Shown: positions 1 to 6,919, counted from the first letter of the stretch. The stretch: 8,034 bases of DNA from Deltaproteobacteria bacterium (GCA_030627405.1 DAOUSD010000053.1:1-8034), one strand, 5' to 3'. Notes: generated by a model not told the origin, from the sequence alone. Translations and numbers: made by a program.

Positions 1-12
1 TAAATAATAACA

Positions 13-31
13 TTTCACCCAATGGGTGAAA
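13..31 (-). terminator. Palindrome, possible terminator of the restriction-modification operon
   Basis: A perfect inverted repeat, TTTCACCCA, one central A, TGGGTGAAA. As RNA it could form a seven-pair stem with a five-base loop. Read on the minus strand it lies about 70 bases after the endonuclease stop codon and is followed by TGTTATTATTTA, a T-rich but interrupted tract. That arrangement fits a weak intrinsic terminator. The symmetry would also suit a protein-binding site. Confidence 0.4.
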
Positions 32-60
32 ATCGAATCGCTGGTAAACGCCCGAAATAA

Positions 61-96
61 TAAGAGCTAACCGCTAATTGCTAAGAGCTAATTGCT
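61..96. repeat. Short tandem repeat, about 21-bp unit
   Basis: Two imperfect copies start with TAAGAGCTA at 61 and 82. GCTAATTGCT also occurs twice, at 73-82 and 87-96. The repeat fills the space between the endonuclease stop and the palindrome at 13-31. Related TAAGAGC-type words occur near 6601. No function is evident. Confidence 0.6.
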
Positions 97-100
97 CATC

Positions 101-781
101 TTAGGATTTACCAAATTCCTTTTTTATGTCATAAATTGCAAAAACAGTTGCATGCTCATCATGATATGCCATGCCGTTGAGATTATACCGGTTCAGAAAA
201 TCCTGATAAACGGGTTCCTGTACAACCCAGAATATCTTATGACCCCAGTTCTCCATGACTATGCCTTTATTAAGAATCTGTGTAAATGAGCGCTTCCAGA
301 TGTCAGCCAGGTTCAGCCCAAATCCATAGCTCTTACCTTCGACATCTTCTCCTTTCATACAATCTTTGAGCCCCTGAATTAATTGGCCTGTACCAGTGGT
401 TTGCCCTGTTTGAAATTCAATAACGACAAAATCTTCAATATCGCTGCTGAATGGTTTATGCTTTACCATCACATAGTCGAAAGTACCGGTATGGGGCAAA
501 CCGATTTCACTGAAAACAACAAGGTCATTCCGTGTCTTAAAATAGTGATCAGCAATGTTTTTAAAAACAATATTATCTTGCAGAAATCGTCTGGGACATA
601 AAGCTACAATGCTATTGCCATACCTTACAGAACACACACCCATTGGATATCTGATAAGACGACTTTGTTTGTTACATTTATTTTTCGCAAAAGGACACCA
701 GTACTTTTTAGAACCTTTCTTTGAAAGTTCTGAAACTGATTTGATGGGGTGTCCGAATACTTCAGCCGGATGCTTTGCCAT
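101..781 (-). CDS. NotI-like type II restriction endonuclease (compact)
   Basis: Probable DNA-cleaving partner of the adjacent methyltransferase. The 226-residue product has four cysteines, C29 (in WCPF), C36, C50 and C62, spaced like the iron-binding Cys4 site of NotI. It then has an active-site series: E92 (SEIGLP), D102 (FDYV), and E122-x-Q124 (VIEFQTGQ). The E/D/ExQ pattern is the PD-(D/E)XK variant known for NotI, so both family hallmarks appear in the right order. NotI itself is about 380 residues, so this is a short member and its DNA-recognition elements may be reduced. The ATG overlaps the end of the methyltransferase gene by 20 bases, and GGAGG lies 11 bases upstream, inside that gene, suggesting translational coupling. 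No controller (C protein) gene is visible. Target sequence cannot be read from the protein. Confidence 0.83.
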   Translation of the reverse strand: MAKHPAEVFGHPIKSVSELSKKGSKKYWCPFAKNKCNKQSRLIRYPMGVCSVRYGNSIVALCPRRFLQDNIVFKNIADHYFKTRNDLVVFSEIGLPHTGTFDYVMVKHKPFSSDIEDFVVIEFQTGQTTGTGQLIQGLKDCMKGEDVEGKSYGFGLNLADIWKRSFTQILNKGIVMENWGHKIFWVVQEPVYQDFLNRYNLNGMAYHDEHATVFAIYDIKKEFGKS

Positions 782-2822
782 TGTTATTCTTTCCTCCGAT
801 TAAACGTTTCCATCCTTTTCTGATATCTTCTTCGCTGGCATCTGAGCCTAAAAACCAGCCCAGAGCTGTTCCGCAATCATGACAAAAACTGTAGCTGTCT
901 GTAATGTCAATCAGTGAAGGTTTTAACCATTTTCCGGGTTTCTCTTTTGCAATAGTTGGTTGCAGGACCAGCACGGTATCGTGTTTCAGAGATTTTAAAC
1001 CCATAATATGAACCGATATGGGATTTTCAGAGAATACAACATAGCGATTGACTAAGGTAAACTTTGCCTTTTTCAAAGAATGAGTTAATTCTGCCCATGC
1101 TTCCGGTTTCCAATGATGGAAAGTAAATATGAGCCTGCCATATTCTTTATTAAGAACCCGAAAACAATTTTTCCATATTTTACCTAAGACTTTACCATAT
1201 TTGCGGCCGTCTGAGCTGCCTCCCTCTGATACTGCTGACCCAAGGGGGTTGTAATGCCGGTCTGCTTCGTGCGGCAATAATCGACACAACCATACTCGAA
1301 AGAAATTTGACAGGTCACTATATTGTACGCTGTCAAAGTATGGAGGATCGGTAACCACATAGTCTGCTATTCCGTCAGGAAGATCAATACCAGTAGCAGA
1401 ATCACCCTGGAGTATTAAGAATTTACGTTCTCCCTGTTTCAGGGATTTCCAGTCGTTCACTTGTTCGCCCGCATCTATCTCTCCGCTGATTTTTATTTTT
1501 ATACGGCGGCCATCGGTTATCATGGTTTCAACAGGCTCAATAGCCCATTCCCATGCTTTTTGGATACGGGCATTGAAAAGTTTGTTCAATGTTCCGGATG
1601 TATTGCCGGAAAATACCGGGTTGTTTTCCAGGGCCGTGTATGGGAATGAATAGGCATGATGTGAAAATACATGACGAATCGCACCGGGCCTCCGAATATC
1701 ACTCCCCTTATACCCGCATAGAAGGCAATTAAACTCTAAAGAAGTAGAAATCAGTAATGCCAACCACAATCGATTTTCAGCAGATAGTTTTGACAGGCAG
1801 TGCAAAGAAGCGCTTAAATAGAGTAATTGCCTGTGAGTAAACAACTCGTTAAAGTTGTTAATACCTCGTCGTAAAAGGTCTTTGGATTTTGGGCCTCTGG
1901 GGATACGAAAGTCCTGGGAGTTTCCAAAACTTATATGTTTTGTTTGAGAAAGGGCTTGAGTTATTACTGCCAGATCATCATTGTCCACTGATTTAAAAAA
2001 CGCCCCATGTTCGGTGCATAACCCGACAATTACCAGAGGAATATAACGCTTTGAAAATGGTTCATCTAAAATGTCGTCAAATACAGAACTGCACTTTTCA
2101 CAACACCTTGTACCTTTTAAAATTAATGGAGTGTTTGCTTGCTTCTGGCAGCTATGAGTTTTGCCTGTGTAAACTTCATGGCAAGTTGAGCAGATGTTTA
2201 CATCATTATGATTGTTCTGCCGTAATAAAAGGCTATCCACAAAAATTACTTCCCTGCATGAACACCTTTTACGCAGCCCGTACAATGTAAACTGGATTTC
2301 ACTTTCCAGATTGCAGATGGGGCATAACGTTTTGTATAATGGAGTTAATTTCTCCTTCAATGCTTTGAGAAACCAGCTAAATATATCCTTTTTATGTTTT
2401 AGAGAAGATTGAGTTAAACTTGCTTTTGCCTGAAGGACAGGGATCGGATCAATATCTATTCCTATAACACTTGCTCCCATTCGAATGGCCTCATGAAGAA
2501 TCGTACCACCACCCATCATGGGATCAAAAATAATTTTGCTTTCCAGGCCACCAGCTTCATAAAAATTTCGTTTTCCCGAATGCTGTACCAGTTGCTTAAG
2601 TATGTAACGAAAGGTGGTGCCAGACCGACGAGCCCACCATTTATGTAAATAAGTATTTGGTCTGTATAAATGCTTATTATATGACTCAAGAGCTGCAAGC
2701 TTATTAGCCTCATCTTCAGGGAAATATTTATCAATTGGTATTTCTGGGGGTATTTCCGACACAGTGGTATTATCAAGCTGGCTGTCGTTAAAATTCAAGG
2801 CTAATTGAAAAGATTGGCGCAT
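762..2822 (-). CDS. DNA methyltransferase, DUF1156-like amino-methyltransferase of the R-M pair
   Basis: Probable modification enzyme protecting host DNA from the NotI-like nuclease. The 686-residue protein has HKWWARR at 60-66, a motif typical of DUF1156-type methyltransferases. The AdoMet motif I FDPMMGGG is at 99-106, with GIDIDP at 121-126, and the catalytic motif IV DPPY is at 492-495. DPPY marks an exocyclic-amino methyltransferase (N6-adenine or N4-cytosine); which one is not decidable here. Motif I before motif IV with about 385 residues between is an alpha-like order. The insert carries cysteine pairs at 167/170, 187/189, 211/214, 225 and 240-244, probably zinc ribbons helping target recognition. 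A further CHDC lies at 647-650 near the C-terminus. The ATG is preceded by AGGA at 8-base spacing. It is the first gene of the operon, so modification would be made before cleavage. Confidence 0.85.
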   Translation of the reverse strand: MRQSFQLALNFNDSQLDNTTVSEIPPEIPIDKYFPEDEANKLAALESYNKHLYRPNTYLHKWWARRSGTTFRYILKQLVQHSGKRNFYEAGGLESKIIFDPMMGGGTILHEAIRMGASVIGIDIDPIPVLQAKASLTQSSLKHKKDIFSWFLKALKEKLTPLYKTLCPICNLESEIQFTLYGLRKRCSCREVIFVDSLLLRQNNHNDVNICSTCHEVYTGKTHSCQKQANTPLILKGTRCCEKCSSVFDDILDEPFSKRYIPLVIVGLCTEHGAFFKSVDNDDLAVITQALSQTKHISFGNSQDFRIPRGPKSKDLLRRGINNFNELFTHRQLLYLSASLHCLSKLSAENRLWLALLISTSLEFNCLLCGYKGSDIRRPGAIRHVFSHHAYSFPYTALENNPVFSGNTSGTLNKLFNARIQKAWEWAIEPVETMITDGRRIKIKISGEIDAGEQVNDWKSLKQGERKFLILQGDSATGIDLPDGIADYVVTDPPYFDSVQYSDLSNFFRVWLCRLLPHEADRHYNPLGSAVSEGGSSDGRKYGKVLGKIWKNCFRVLNKEYGRLIFTFHHWKPEAWAELTHSLKKAKFTLVNRYVVFSENPISVHIMGLKSLKHDTVLVLQPTIAKEKPGKWLKPSLIDITDSYSFCHDCGTALGWFLGSDASEEDIRKGWKRLIGGKNNNGKASG

Positions 2823-2855
2823 CGATAAATTCCTGTCTCTTGCAAAATAAAATTA

Positions 2856-3122
2856 CCTGCAAATCAAAAGCCTGTGCATTACTGAGGAAATTGATGTGGT
2901 TTCCGTTCGCAGCAATAAATGGAATGATTTGGAAGCAGCGTCCAGGAAAAACAGGCTGTTTGGTTTTACGTAAGGATATTTCCAAGTCGATTTAAAAAAT
3001 TATCCCTATCGGACACCATCTGTAAATATTCTTTTACGTTCTATACCTCTGGCAACAATATGATGAAGCGCACCAAGTACATCTATTACTCTTACTCGAT
3101 TGGCGTGCAAACCAGATATCAT
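2856..3122 (-). pseudogene. Decayed REP-associated tyrosine transposase (RAYT, Y1/HUH family), 5' part
   Basis: From an ATG at 3120-3122 the frame gives GALHHIVARGIERKRIF, matching the conserved N-terminus of RAYT/Y1 transposases, and stops at TAG (3006-3008). One frame over, from about 3016, the homology resumes with SDRDNFLNRLGNILT, hits TAA at 2966-2968, and continues in frame with TACFSWTLLPNH. A missing T near 2923 breaks the HUH motif (NHFH expected). Restoring the frame gives HLLLR, then ISSVMHRLL before homology ends near 2856. So there are two frameshifts and one in-frame stop. The catalytic C-terminal part with the tyrosine is missing. The remnant abuts the methyltransferase start, so the R-M operon or a deletion probably replaced its 3' half. 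Family assignment rests on recognised motifs, not on a search. Confidence 0.75.
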
Positions 3123-3142
3123 AGTTTAAGCACCCTGTAAAA

Positions 3143-3265
3143 TTATAAACTAATGTCCTCCAACTGCCTACGATCCGGTCGCTCATACGCCGTCTGCTCC
3201 GCCTTGGCGGCTATTCGCTTCCTTCTCTCCGTTGCGGTGCGAAGGCCAAGGGTCCAAGGGCTCAA
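3143..3265 (-). other. Short open frame immediately downstream of the NACHT-FGE gene
   Basis: A reading frame opening with TTG that overlaps the NACHT stop codon encodes about 40 residues. They are rich in Arg, Lys, Glu and Ala (ERRKRIAAKAEQTAYERP, then DRRQLEDISL). It ends at TAA 3143-3145. No ribosome-binding site is evident. The upstream repeat copy at 6487-6534 keeps the same frame open and retains WTL and ERRKRIA. It may be a lost tail of the FGE gene displaced by a frameshift, a relic of another gene, or chance. I do not recognise it. Confidence 0.25.
3208..3255. repeat. 48-bp direct repeat, copy A (just after the NACHT-FGE stop codon)
   Basis: It matches 6487-6534 in the same orientation at 42 of 48 positions, and the first 23 bases on the plus strand are identical. 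It begins seven bases beyond the stop codon of the NACHT gene. The two copies bracket that gene. Confidence 0.85.
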
Positions 3266-6200
3266 ACAGACCTGGAGAGGCGAAAGCCAAGGATGATGTC
3301 GCGGTTGCCGGGCGAGCGGCCGTTGCGAATCGCCGACCGGCAGTACCGAGCATCGTCGAGCCAGCTACCACCGCGTAAGACCCGGACAGAGCCCCCTTCT
3401 TGATACAAATCCCAGTTCCACTCCCAGACGTTGCCTGACATATCAAGATGACGGCCAGGCGCTGCCCCAGCCTGATATATACCCACCGGGGTCGGGACGT
3501 CGACATTTCCATTAAAATTCAGCAGTTCCGGATTCGGCTTAGCATTCCCCCAGGGATATTCACCTTTGGTGTTTGTAGCTGCTTTTTCCCATTCCTTTAC
3601 CCTGGGCAGACGATAGGAAAGATTAGTCCGCGCGGTCAGCCAGTTGCAGTAGGCTCCGGCCTCGTACCAGGAAACTCCGGTCACCGGCCGATTCTGATGC
3701 TCGATCTGTTCAACCCAGTATTCGGGTACAGTCCATCTTTTCTTTTCTTTCACGCCCCACCCGTCTTCTTCCCAGTATTGACGGTCCCTGTACCCGTTGT
3801 TTTCAATAAAGCAATGATATTCCGCCACGGTCACTGGATACCTGCCCAGAAGAACTCCCTCCATTCCAGGAACTGGAAGCATCTCAGGGGCAAGCGGGTC
3901 AATCCGCGGATCACCTGCCTGGCCCAGGGCCTCTGCTACAGCTATGCGCTGTTCAACCGAAACACGGGAGGCGCCGTCAAGAGTGAAGATGTCCATTACC
4001 CGGTCCCTGGCCTCTTGCCAGCCAAGCCGCTCGGGCGGCTGATAGTCGTAAACAGTCAGGATGCGCAAGATCCTGCCGAGCACGCCGACTGCTCGGGCAA
4101 GGGAAGTCAAAATTCCGTTCGCTGTAGTACCCAGTACCCGCTCTACAAGGAGATTAGGCCGCCTGCGCCCTATCCAGGCCAAACATCCGGCAAAATGATC
4201 AAACACCTCGTCCCATTGGTGATCATCAAGATGGGGTTTAATAGCCTGCCACCATCCATCCGGTCCATTTGCATCACTCAATTCCGCCAGAACGCGGGCA
4301 GCGTAATGCTCCTGAAAAGTATAATGCCAGAATCGAATATCTCCTGACCCGGCTTGCTCAATAATGCCGCTGTCAAGCATCTCGGCTTCCAGAAAAAGTA
4401 TTCCTTTTTTCCGCAAACGTTCGTGCTGCACTCCGAGTTCATCTAAAAACGGGACAGCAAGCTGTTCCGCGGCCCATGTGAGATCAGCCCTGACCTGTTT
4501 ACCATCTTTGTGGCTGGTCATAGCCCATGCAAGCGCCTTGAAACACTCCTCGGCAAATGTATTGGAATAGCCCCTCTGTCTGCGTTTCTCCTCTTTTGCA
4601 TTGAGAAGCCACCTCAAAACCGCGGCCAGAAGATCGGCTTTGCCCTCAGGCAGCTTTCTCTCATTCCAATGAACTACGCACAGGCATGTCAGCATCACGG
4701 GATTTTTCGCCATCCGGCGAATCCGAGGCATATTCAGAACCGCGGATTCCAATTCCGGAAGATATGCCTCACGGTTCCTTTTTTCTTCATCAGGGAACAG
4801 GGCATATGCCCATTGGTTTAAAAATTCCAGGATCTCATCCCTCCCAAAAGAATCGATATGGGCGGTCGCCATTTCTTCCAAAGCCGCAACAGCATGGTAA
4901 CCAAACGGCCTGGAACTGAGCACAAAGAGATTATCCTCCCAATGATGAAGAACGGCATTTGTCACATCCTTCATCTGTTTTCTGATATTTTGATCAGGCT
5001 CCTCATCCAATCCGTCAAGGAGAACTGCACAATTCCCGTTATCGAGTAGTATTTGCAGCAGAGCGCTGTTTTCTTTGCCAAACAACTCTTCCATGGTTTG
5101 CAAAAGCACACGCCACGCCCCGGCACCGTTGACCGCGGGACACCCTTTTTTCAAGGTTCCTGCCAGGGCGGAAAGCCTGATAAAAATCGGTATTGGCACG
5201 GGCTCATCCAATGAAAGGCCGAGATGGAGTTTTCTGGCAGGTTCGCCCTGTTCGAGTGCGTCCTTTGCCAGAACACAGGCAATAAGCCGCAAAAAGGTGG
5301 TTTTCCCTCCGCCCGGCTCGCCGATAATCAACAGACGCCGGCAAGAGGAAAGCAAATCAGTCAAGGGTACACGCTCGGCTGAGCGCACATCCTTTCTACG
5401 CACATTCTCTTTGATCAGGCCAACCGCTTTTTCAAGGCGCGCTGGATTACTCATGGTCTTAAGCGGAGTATAGTGCTGTTCAATGGGAAAATAGATCGAC
5501 TTGTGGCCCGCTCCCGACATTGAGTAGATTCCTTGAATATCAATTCGATAAGTCGCTGCTATGACGTCTTTGAGGTATCTGTTCAGCAGCTCCTTCTCGT
5601 CTTGCTTAATGCTGCAACCTTGCATCGTGACGTCCTGTTCCATTTCAAGTTGATATGGGAAATTGTAACGTTCCAGACCACCCGAAACAGCGGGCCATTC
5701 AGAATGCTTCATATATCCAAGGCTTTCGCTGACCGCCTCGATTTCTTCCTCTGTGCGTGGAGATGCCTGGATAACAATCCGCGTCCCGTCATGACCCCAA
5801 CCGTCCGTGCAATACCTGCAAAGGTGTTTTTTTCTGTCCAGTCCCTTCAATTTATCCGGTTCTATTCCCAGGCATGGAATTCTTGAATTATCGCAGTGCA
5901 GGATATCAGCCGCCTTTAGAAGCACGGCCAGACGCTGGAGGCTATATGATCCGACATGGGACGCCTGATTTGTATTGAGTAGCCTGAGTTCTTTCTGAAA
6001 TTCATCCGGATTCAGATTATGGATGCTGATTACGCTGCTGATTGCATTGGCCTGTGGGCGGGTCAGGCCGAGTATGTTCATATTTTTTTCAACAAAATCG
6101 CCTGACCCTTTTCCATGCTTAAACCCTTGAGGTAAAGCGCTTTTCAGGGCCTTGTCAAAATCATGACAACATGCGGCGACAGAAAGGAGAAACAGCTCAA

Positions 6201-6438
6201 ACAGCATAAAATCCCCAAGGTTGTTGGCCTTGTTCAGAAGCGTGGTTGTCTGCAGCAAGCGCCAAATATTATCTTCAACTGCCTGAACATGAACAAGACC
6301 GTTCTCATTGCTGTCAGGGCGGTTCTGCCGCTCGTGAATCGGGCGGGATATTCTCCACAGATTGTTGGCAATTCCTGCAAGATTCTGATCTTTCTGTTGA
6401 AGATATTCGCGAAGCGTATGCGGTAGTTGACTTGGCAT
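3262..6438 (-). CDS. HD-NACHT-FGE protein, bacterial NLR-like (bNACHT) defence protein
   Basis: Probable cytoplasmic signal-transduction ATPase acting as an immune sensor/effector; this role is inferred from architecture. The 1058-residue protein starts with an HD-type domain (H50, H92-D93 in CCHDFDK, KHGKG 108-111, ISIH 137-140, AADILHCDN 176-184), a possible phosphohydrolase effector. The NACHT module has Walker A GEPGGGKTT at 373-381, Walker B LLDGLDE at 473-479, SSRP at 508-511 and the winged-helix signature HYTFQEHYAA at 705-713. Residues 828-848 resemble one HEAT-type helix pair. Residues 850-1056 form an FGE/SUMF1-like C-type-lectin-fold domain (GRYPVTVAEY, PVTGVSWYEA, YRLPRVKEWEKAA, DMSGNVWEW, RGGSW, GFRL), more likely ligand-binding than catalytic. 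I chose ATG 6436-6438 because AAGGAGGT lies five bases upstream. The TTG one codon earlier would sit too close. It is monocistronic, with no transmembrane segment apparent. Confidence 0.9.
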   Translation of the reverse strand: MPSQLPHTLREYLQQKDQNLAGIANNLWRISRPIHERQNRPDSNENGLVHVQAVEDNIWRLLQTTTLLNKANNLGDFMLFELFLLSVAACCHDFDKALKSALPQGFKHGKGSGDFVEKNMNILGLTRPQANAISSVISIHNLNPDEFQKELRLLNTNQASHVGSYSLQRLAVLLKAADILHCDNSRIPCLGIEPDKLKGLDRKKHLCRYCTDGWGHDGTRIVIQASPRTEEEIEAVSESLGYMKHSEWPAVSGGLERYNFPYQLEMEQDVTMQGCSIKQDEKELLNRYLKDVIAATYRIDIQGIYSMSGAGHKSIYFPIEQHYTPLKTMSNPARLEKAVGLIKENVRRKDVRSAERVPLTDLLSSCRRLLIIGEPGGGKTTFLRLIACVLAKDALEQGEPARKLHLGLSLDEPVPIPIFIRLSALAGTLKKGCPAVNGAGAWRVLLQTMEELFGKENSALLQILLDNGNCAVLLDGLDEEPDQNIRKQMKDVTNAVLHHWEDNLFVLSSRPFGYHAVAALEEMATAHIDSFGRDEILEFLNQWAYALFPDEEKRNREAYLPELESAVLNMPRIRRMAKNPVMLTCLCVVHWNERKLPEGKADLLAAVLRWLLNAKEEKRRQRGYSNTFAEECFKALAWAMTSHKDGKQVRADLTWAAEQLAVPFLDELGVQHERLRKKGILFLEAEMLDSGIIEQAGSGDIRFWHYTFQEHYAARVLAELSDANGPDGWWQAIKPHLDDHQWDEVFDHFAGCLAWIGRRRPNLLVERVLGTTANGILTSLARAVGVLGRILRILTVYDYQPPERLGWQEARDRVMDIFTLDGASRVSVEQRIAVAEALGQAGDPRIDPLAPEMLPVPGMEGVLLGRYPVTVAEYHCFIENNGYRDRQYWEEDGWGVKEKKRWTVPEYWVEQIEHQNRPVTGVSWYEAGAYCNWLTARTNLSYRLPRVKEWEKAATNTKGEYPWGNAKPNPELLNFNGNVDVPTPVGIYQAGAAPGRHLDMSGNVWEWNWDLYQEGGSVRVLRGGSWLDDARYCRSAIRNGRSPGNRDIILGFRLSRSV
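3277..3384 (-). other. DGR-like variable-region segment of the FGE domain
   Basis: Codons for residues 1019-1054 run from VRVLRGGSW to GFRL. The framework RGGSW, CRSA, R, SPGNR and LGFRL is what diversity-generating-retroelement targets of the FGE fold keep constant. The intervening positions (L, D, D, Y, I, G, R, D, I, I) use NNC or NNT codons that adenine-directed change of AAC or AAT could give. Ordinary FGE domains share this framework, and no reverse transcriptase, avd gene or template repeat is present in the window, so this is only a resemblance. Confidence 0.3.
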
Positions 6439-6443
6439 CAATT

Positions 6444-6451
6444 ACCTCCTT
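6444..6451 (-). promoter_or_regulatory. Strong ribosome-binding site of the NACHT-FGE gene
   Basis: Read on the minus strand, AAGGAGGT is followed by AATTG and then ATG. This near-perfect Shine-Dalgarno sequence fixes the start at the ATG rather than the adjacent TTG. No convincing -35/-10 pair could be picked out in the 60 bases further upstream. Confidence 0.8.
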
Positions 6452-6486
6452 ATCTAATAACTGTATCATGGGTTAATGAAAGTGCA

Positions 6487-6534
6487 CGGCTATTCGCTTC
6501 CTTCTCTCCACTGCGGGCCGAATGCTAAGGGTCC
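6487..6534. repeat. 48-bp direct repeat, copy B (upstream of the NACHT-FGE gene)
   Basis: Partner of 3208-3255 with 6 mismatches and no gaps. It lies about 50 bases upstream of the NACHT start. On the minus strand it is preceded by CCCGAAGGCCTC, which does not continue as an FGE 3' end. It therefore looks like the downstream flank of a lost paralogue, or a target-site relic. The 6452-6639 spacer otherwise holds only the inverted repeat listed at 6597-6627. Confidence 0.85.
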
Positions 6535-6596
6535 AGAGGCCTTCGGGACATTATGTTTATAAGTTACTGATAAGCTGTTACACCTTTTATCTTATG

Positions 6597-6627
6597 AGCT
6601 TAAGAGCCATCGGCTATGAGCTAAGCT
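6597..6627. repeat. Imperfect inverted repeat in intergenic space
   Basis: AGCTTA (6597-6602) pairs with TAAGCT (6622-6627), and AGCC (6605-6608) with GGCT (6612-6615) around an ATC loop, with an asymmetric bulge. It lies between the TPR scar and the NACHT gene. No T-run follows on either strand, so it is a poor terminator candidate. Its words resemble those of the repeat at 61-96. Confidence 0.45.
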
Positions 6628-6639
6628 GTATTCCTGAGT

Positions 6640-6855
6640 TTAAAATTTTCGCCTTCCTTGAAATTGAACATTTTTCAAAGGTCTCTCTTTGCCGATTTCT
6701 TTAAGTATTTCTTTTATTTTAAGCTTCTTATCCGGATCCTTTGTGTTTAAGGCTTTTTTAAGGTGAAATTCGGCATTCTTGAAATCCCCCTCTTTTTTGT
6801 AATATAATCCAAGATAATAATGTGCATCCCACATCCTGCCATGCCTGGCATATAC
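6640..6855 (-). pseudogene. Truncated duplicate of a TPR-protein 3' end
   Basis: The frame encodes DAHYYLGLYYKKEGDFKNAE and FHLKKALNT, a tetratricopeptide unit almost identical to the C-terminus of the gene at the right edge of the window. Homology starts abruptly near 6855 and is lost after KEI, beyond which about 17 unrelated residues precede a stop at 6640-6642. An ATG at 6832-6834 would give a 64-residue peptide, but it lies inside the TPR motif and has no good ribosome-binding site. I read this as a scar of duplication or insertion rather than a gene. Confidence 0.75.
6694..6855. repeat. 162-bp direct repeat, copy 1 (TPR 3' end)
   Basis: Aligns without gaps to 7815-7976 (offset 1121) with about 20 mismatches, roughly 88% identity by hand count. 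The two copies bracket the hicB-hicA operon. Confidence 0.88.
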
Positions 6856-6857
6856 AG

Positions 6858-6887
6858 CAGTGTGGGACGTACGGCACTGTGGGACGT
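6858..6887. repeat. Tandem pair of 13-bp repeats, 17-bp period
   Basis: CAGTGTGGGACGT (6858-6870) and CACTGTGGGACGT (6875-6887) differ at one base and are separated by ACGG. They begin exactly where homology to the TPR gene ends, so they mark the junction of the duplicated segment. Confidence 0.65.
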
Positions 6888-6919
6888 CTATAAATAACTA
6901 AATAACTTACTAAAACGTA

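Noticed and set aside
2788..2985. A 65-codon minus-strand frame with TTG start overlapping the methyltransferase start
   Set aside because: It lies in a different frame over the RAYT fossil, whose restored frames explain the sequence better. It has no ribosome-binding site and no recognisable family.
3199..3210. CCGCCTTGGCGG hairpin as a terminator for the NACHT gene
   Set aside because: The stem is four or five pairs with a tiny loop and no T-run on the minus strand, so termination is not supported.
3183..3512. 109-codon minus-strand frame overlapping the FGE 3' end
   Set aside because: It is an alternative frame of the FGE codons with biased composition (Arg, Ala, Ser, Gly) and no family resemblance.
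3448..4347. Long plus-strand open frame of 299 codons
   Set aside because: It is antisense to the FGE/NACHT gene, low in convincing motifs, and has no ribosome-binding site; a shadow of the high-GC-third-position coding strand.
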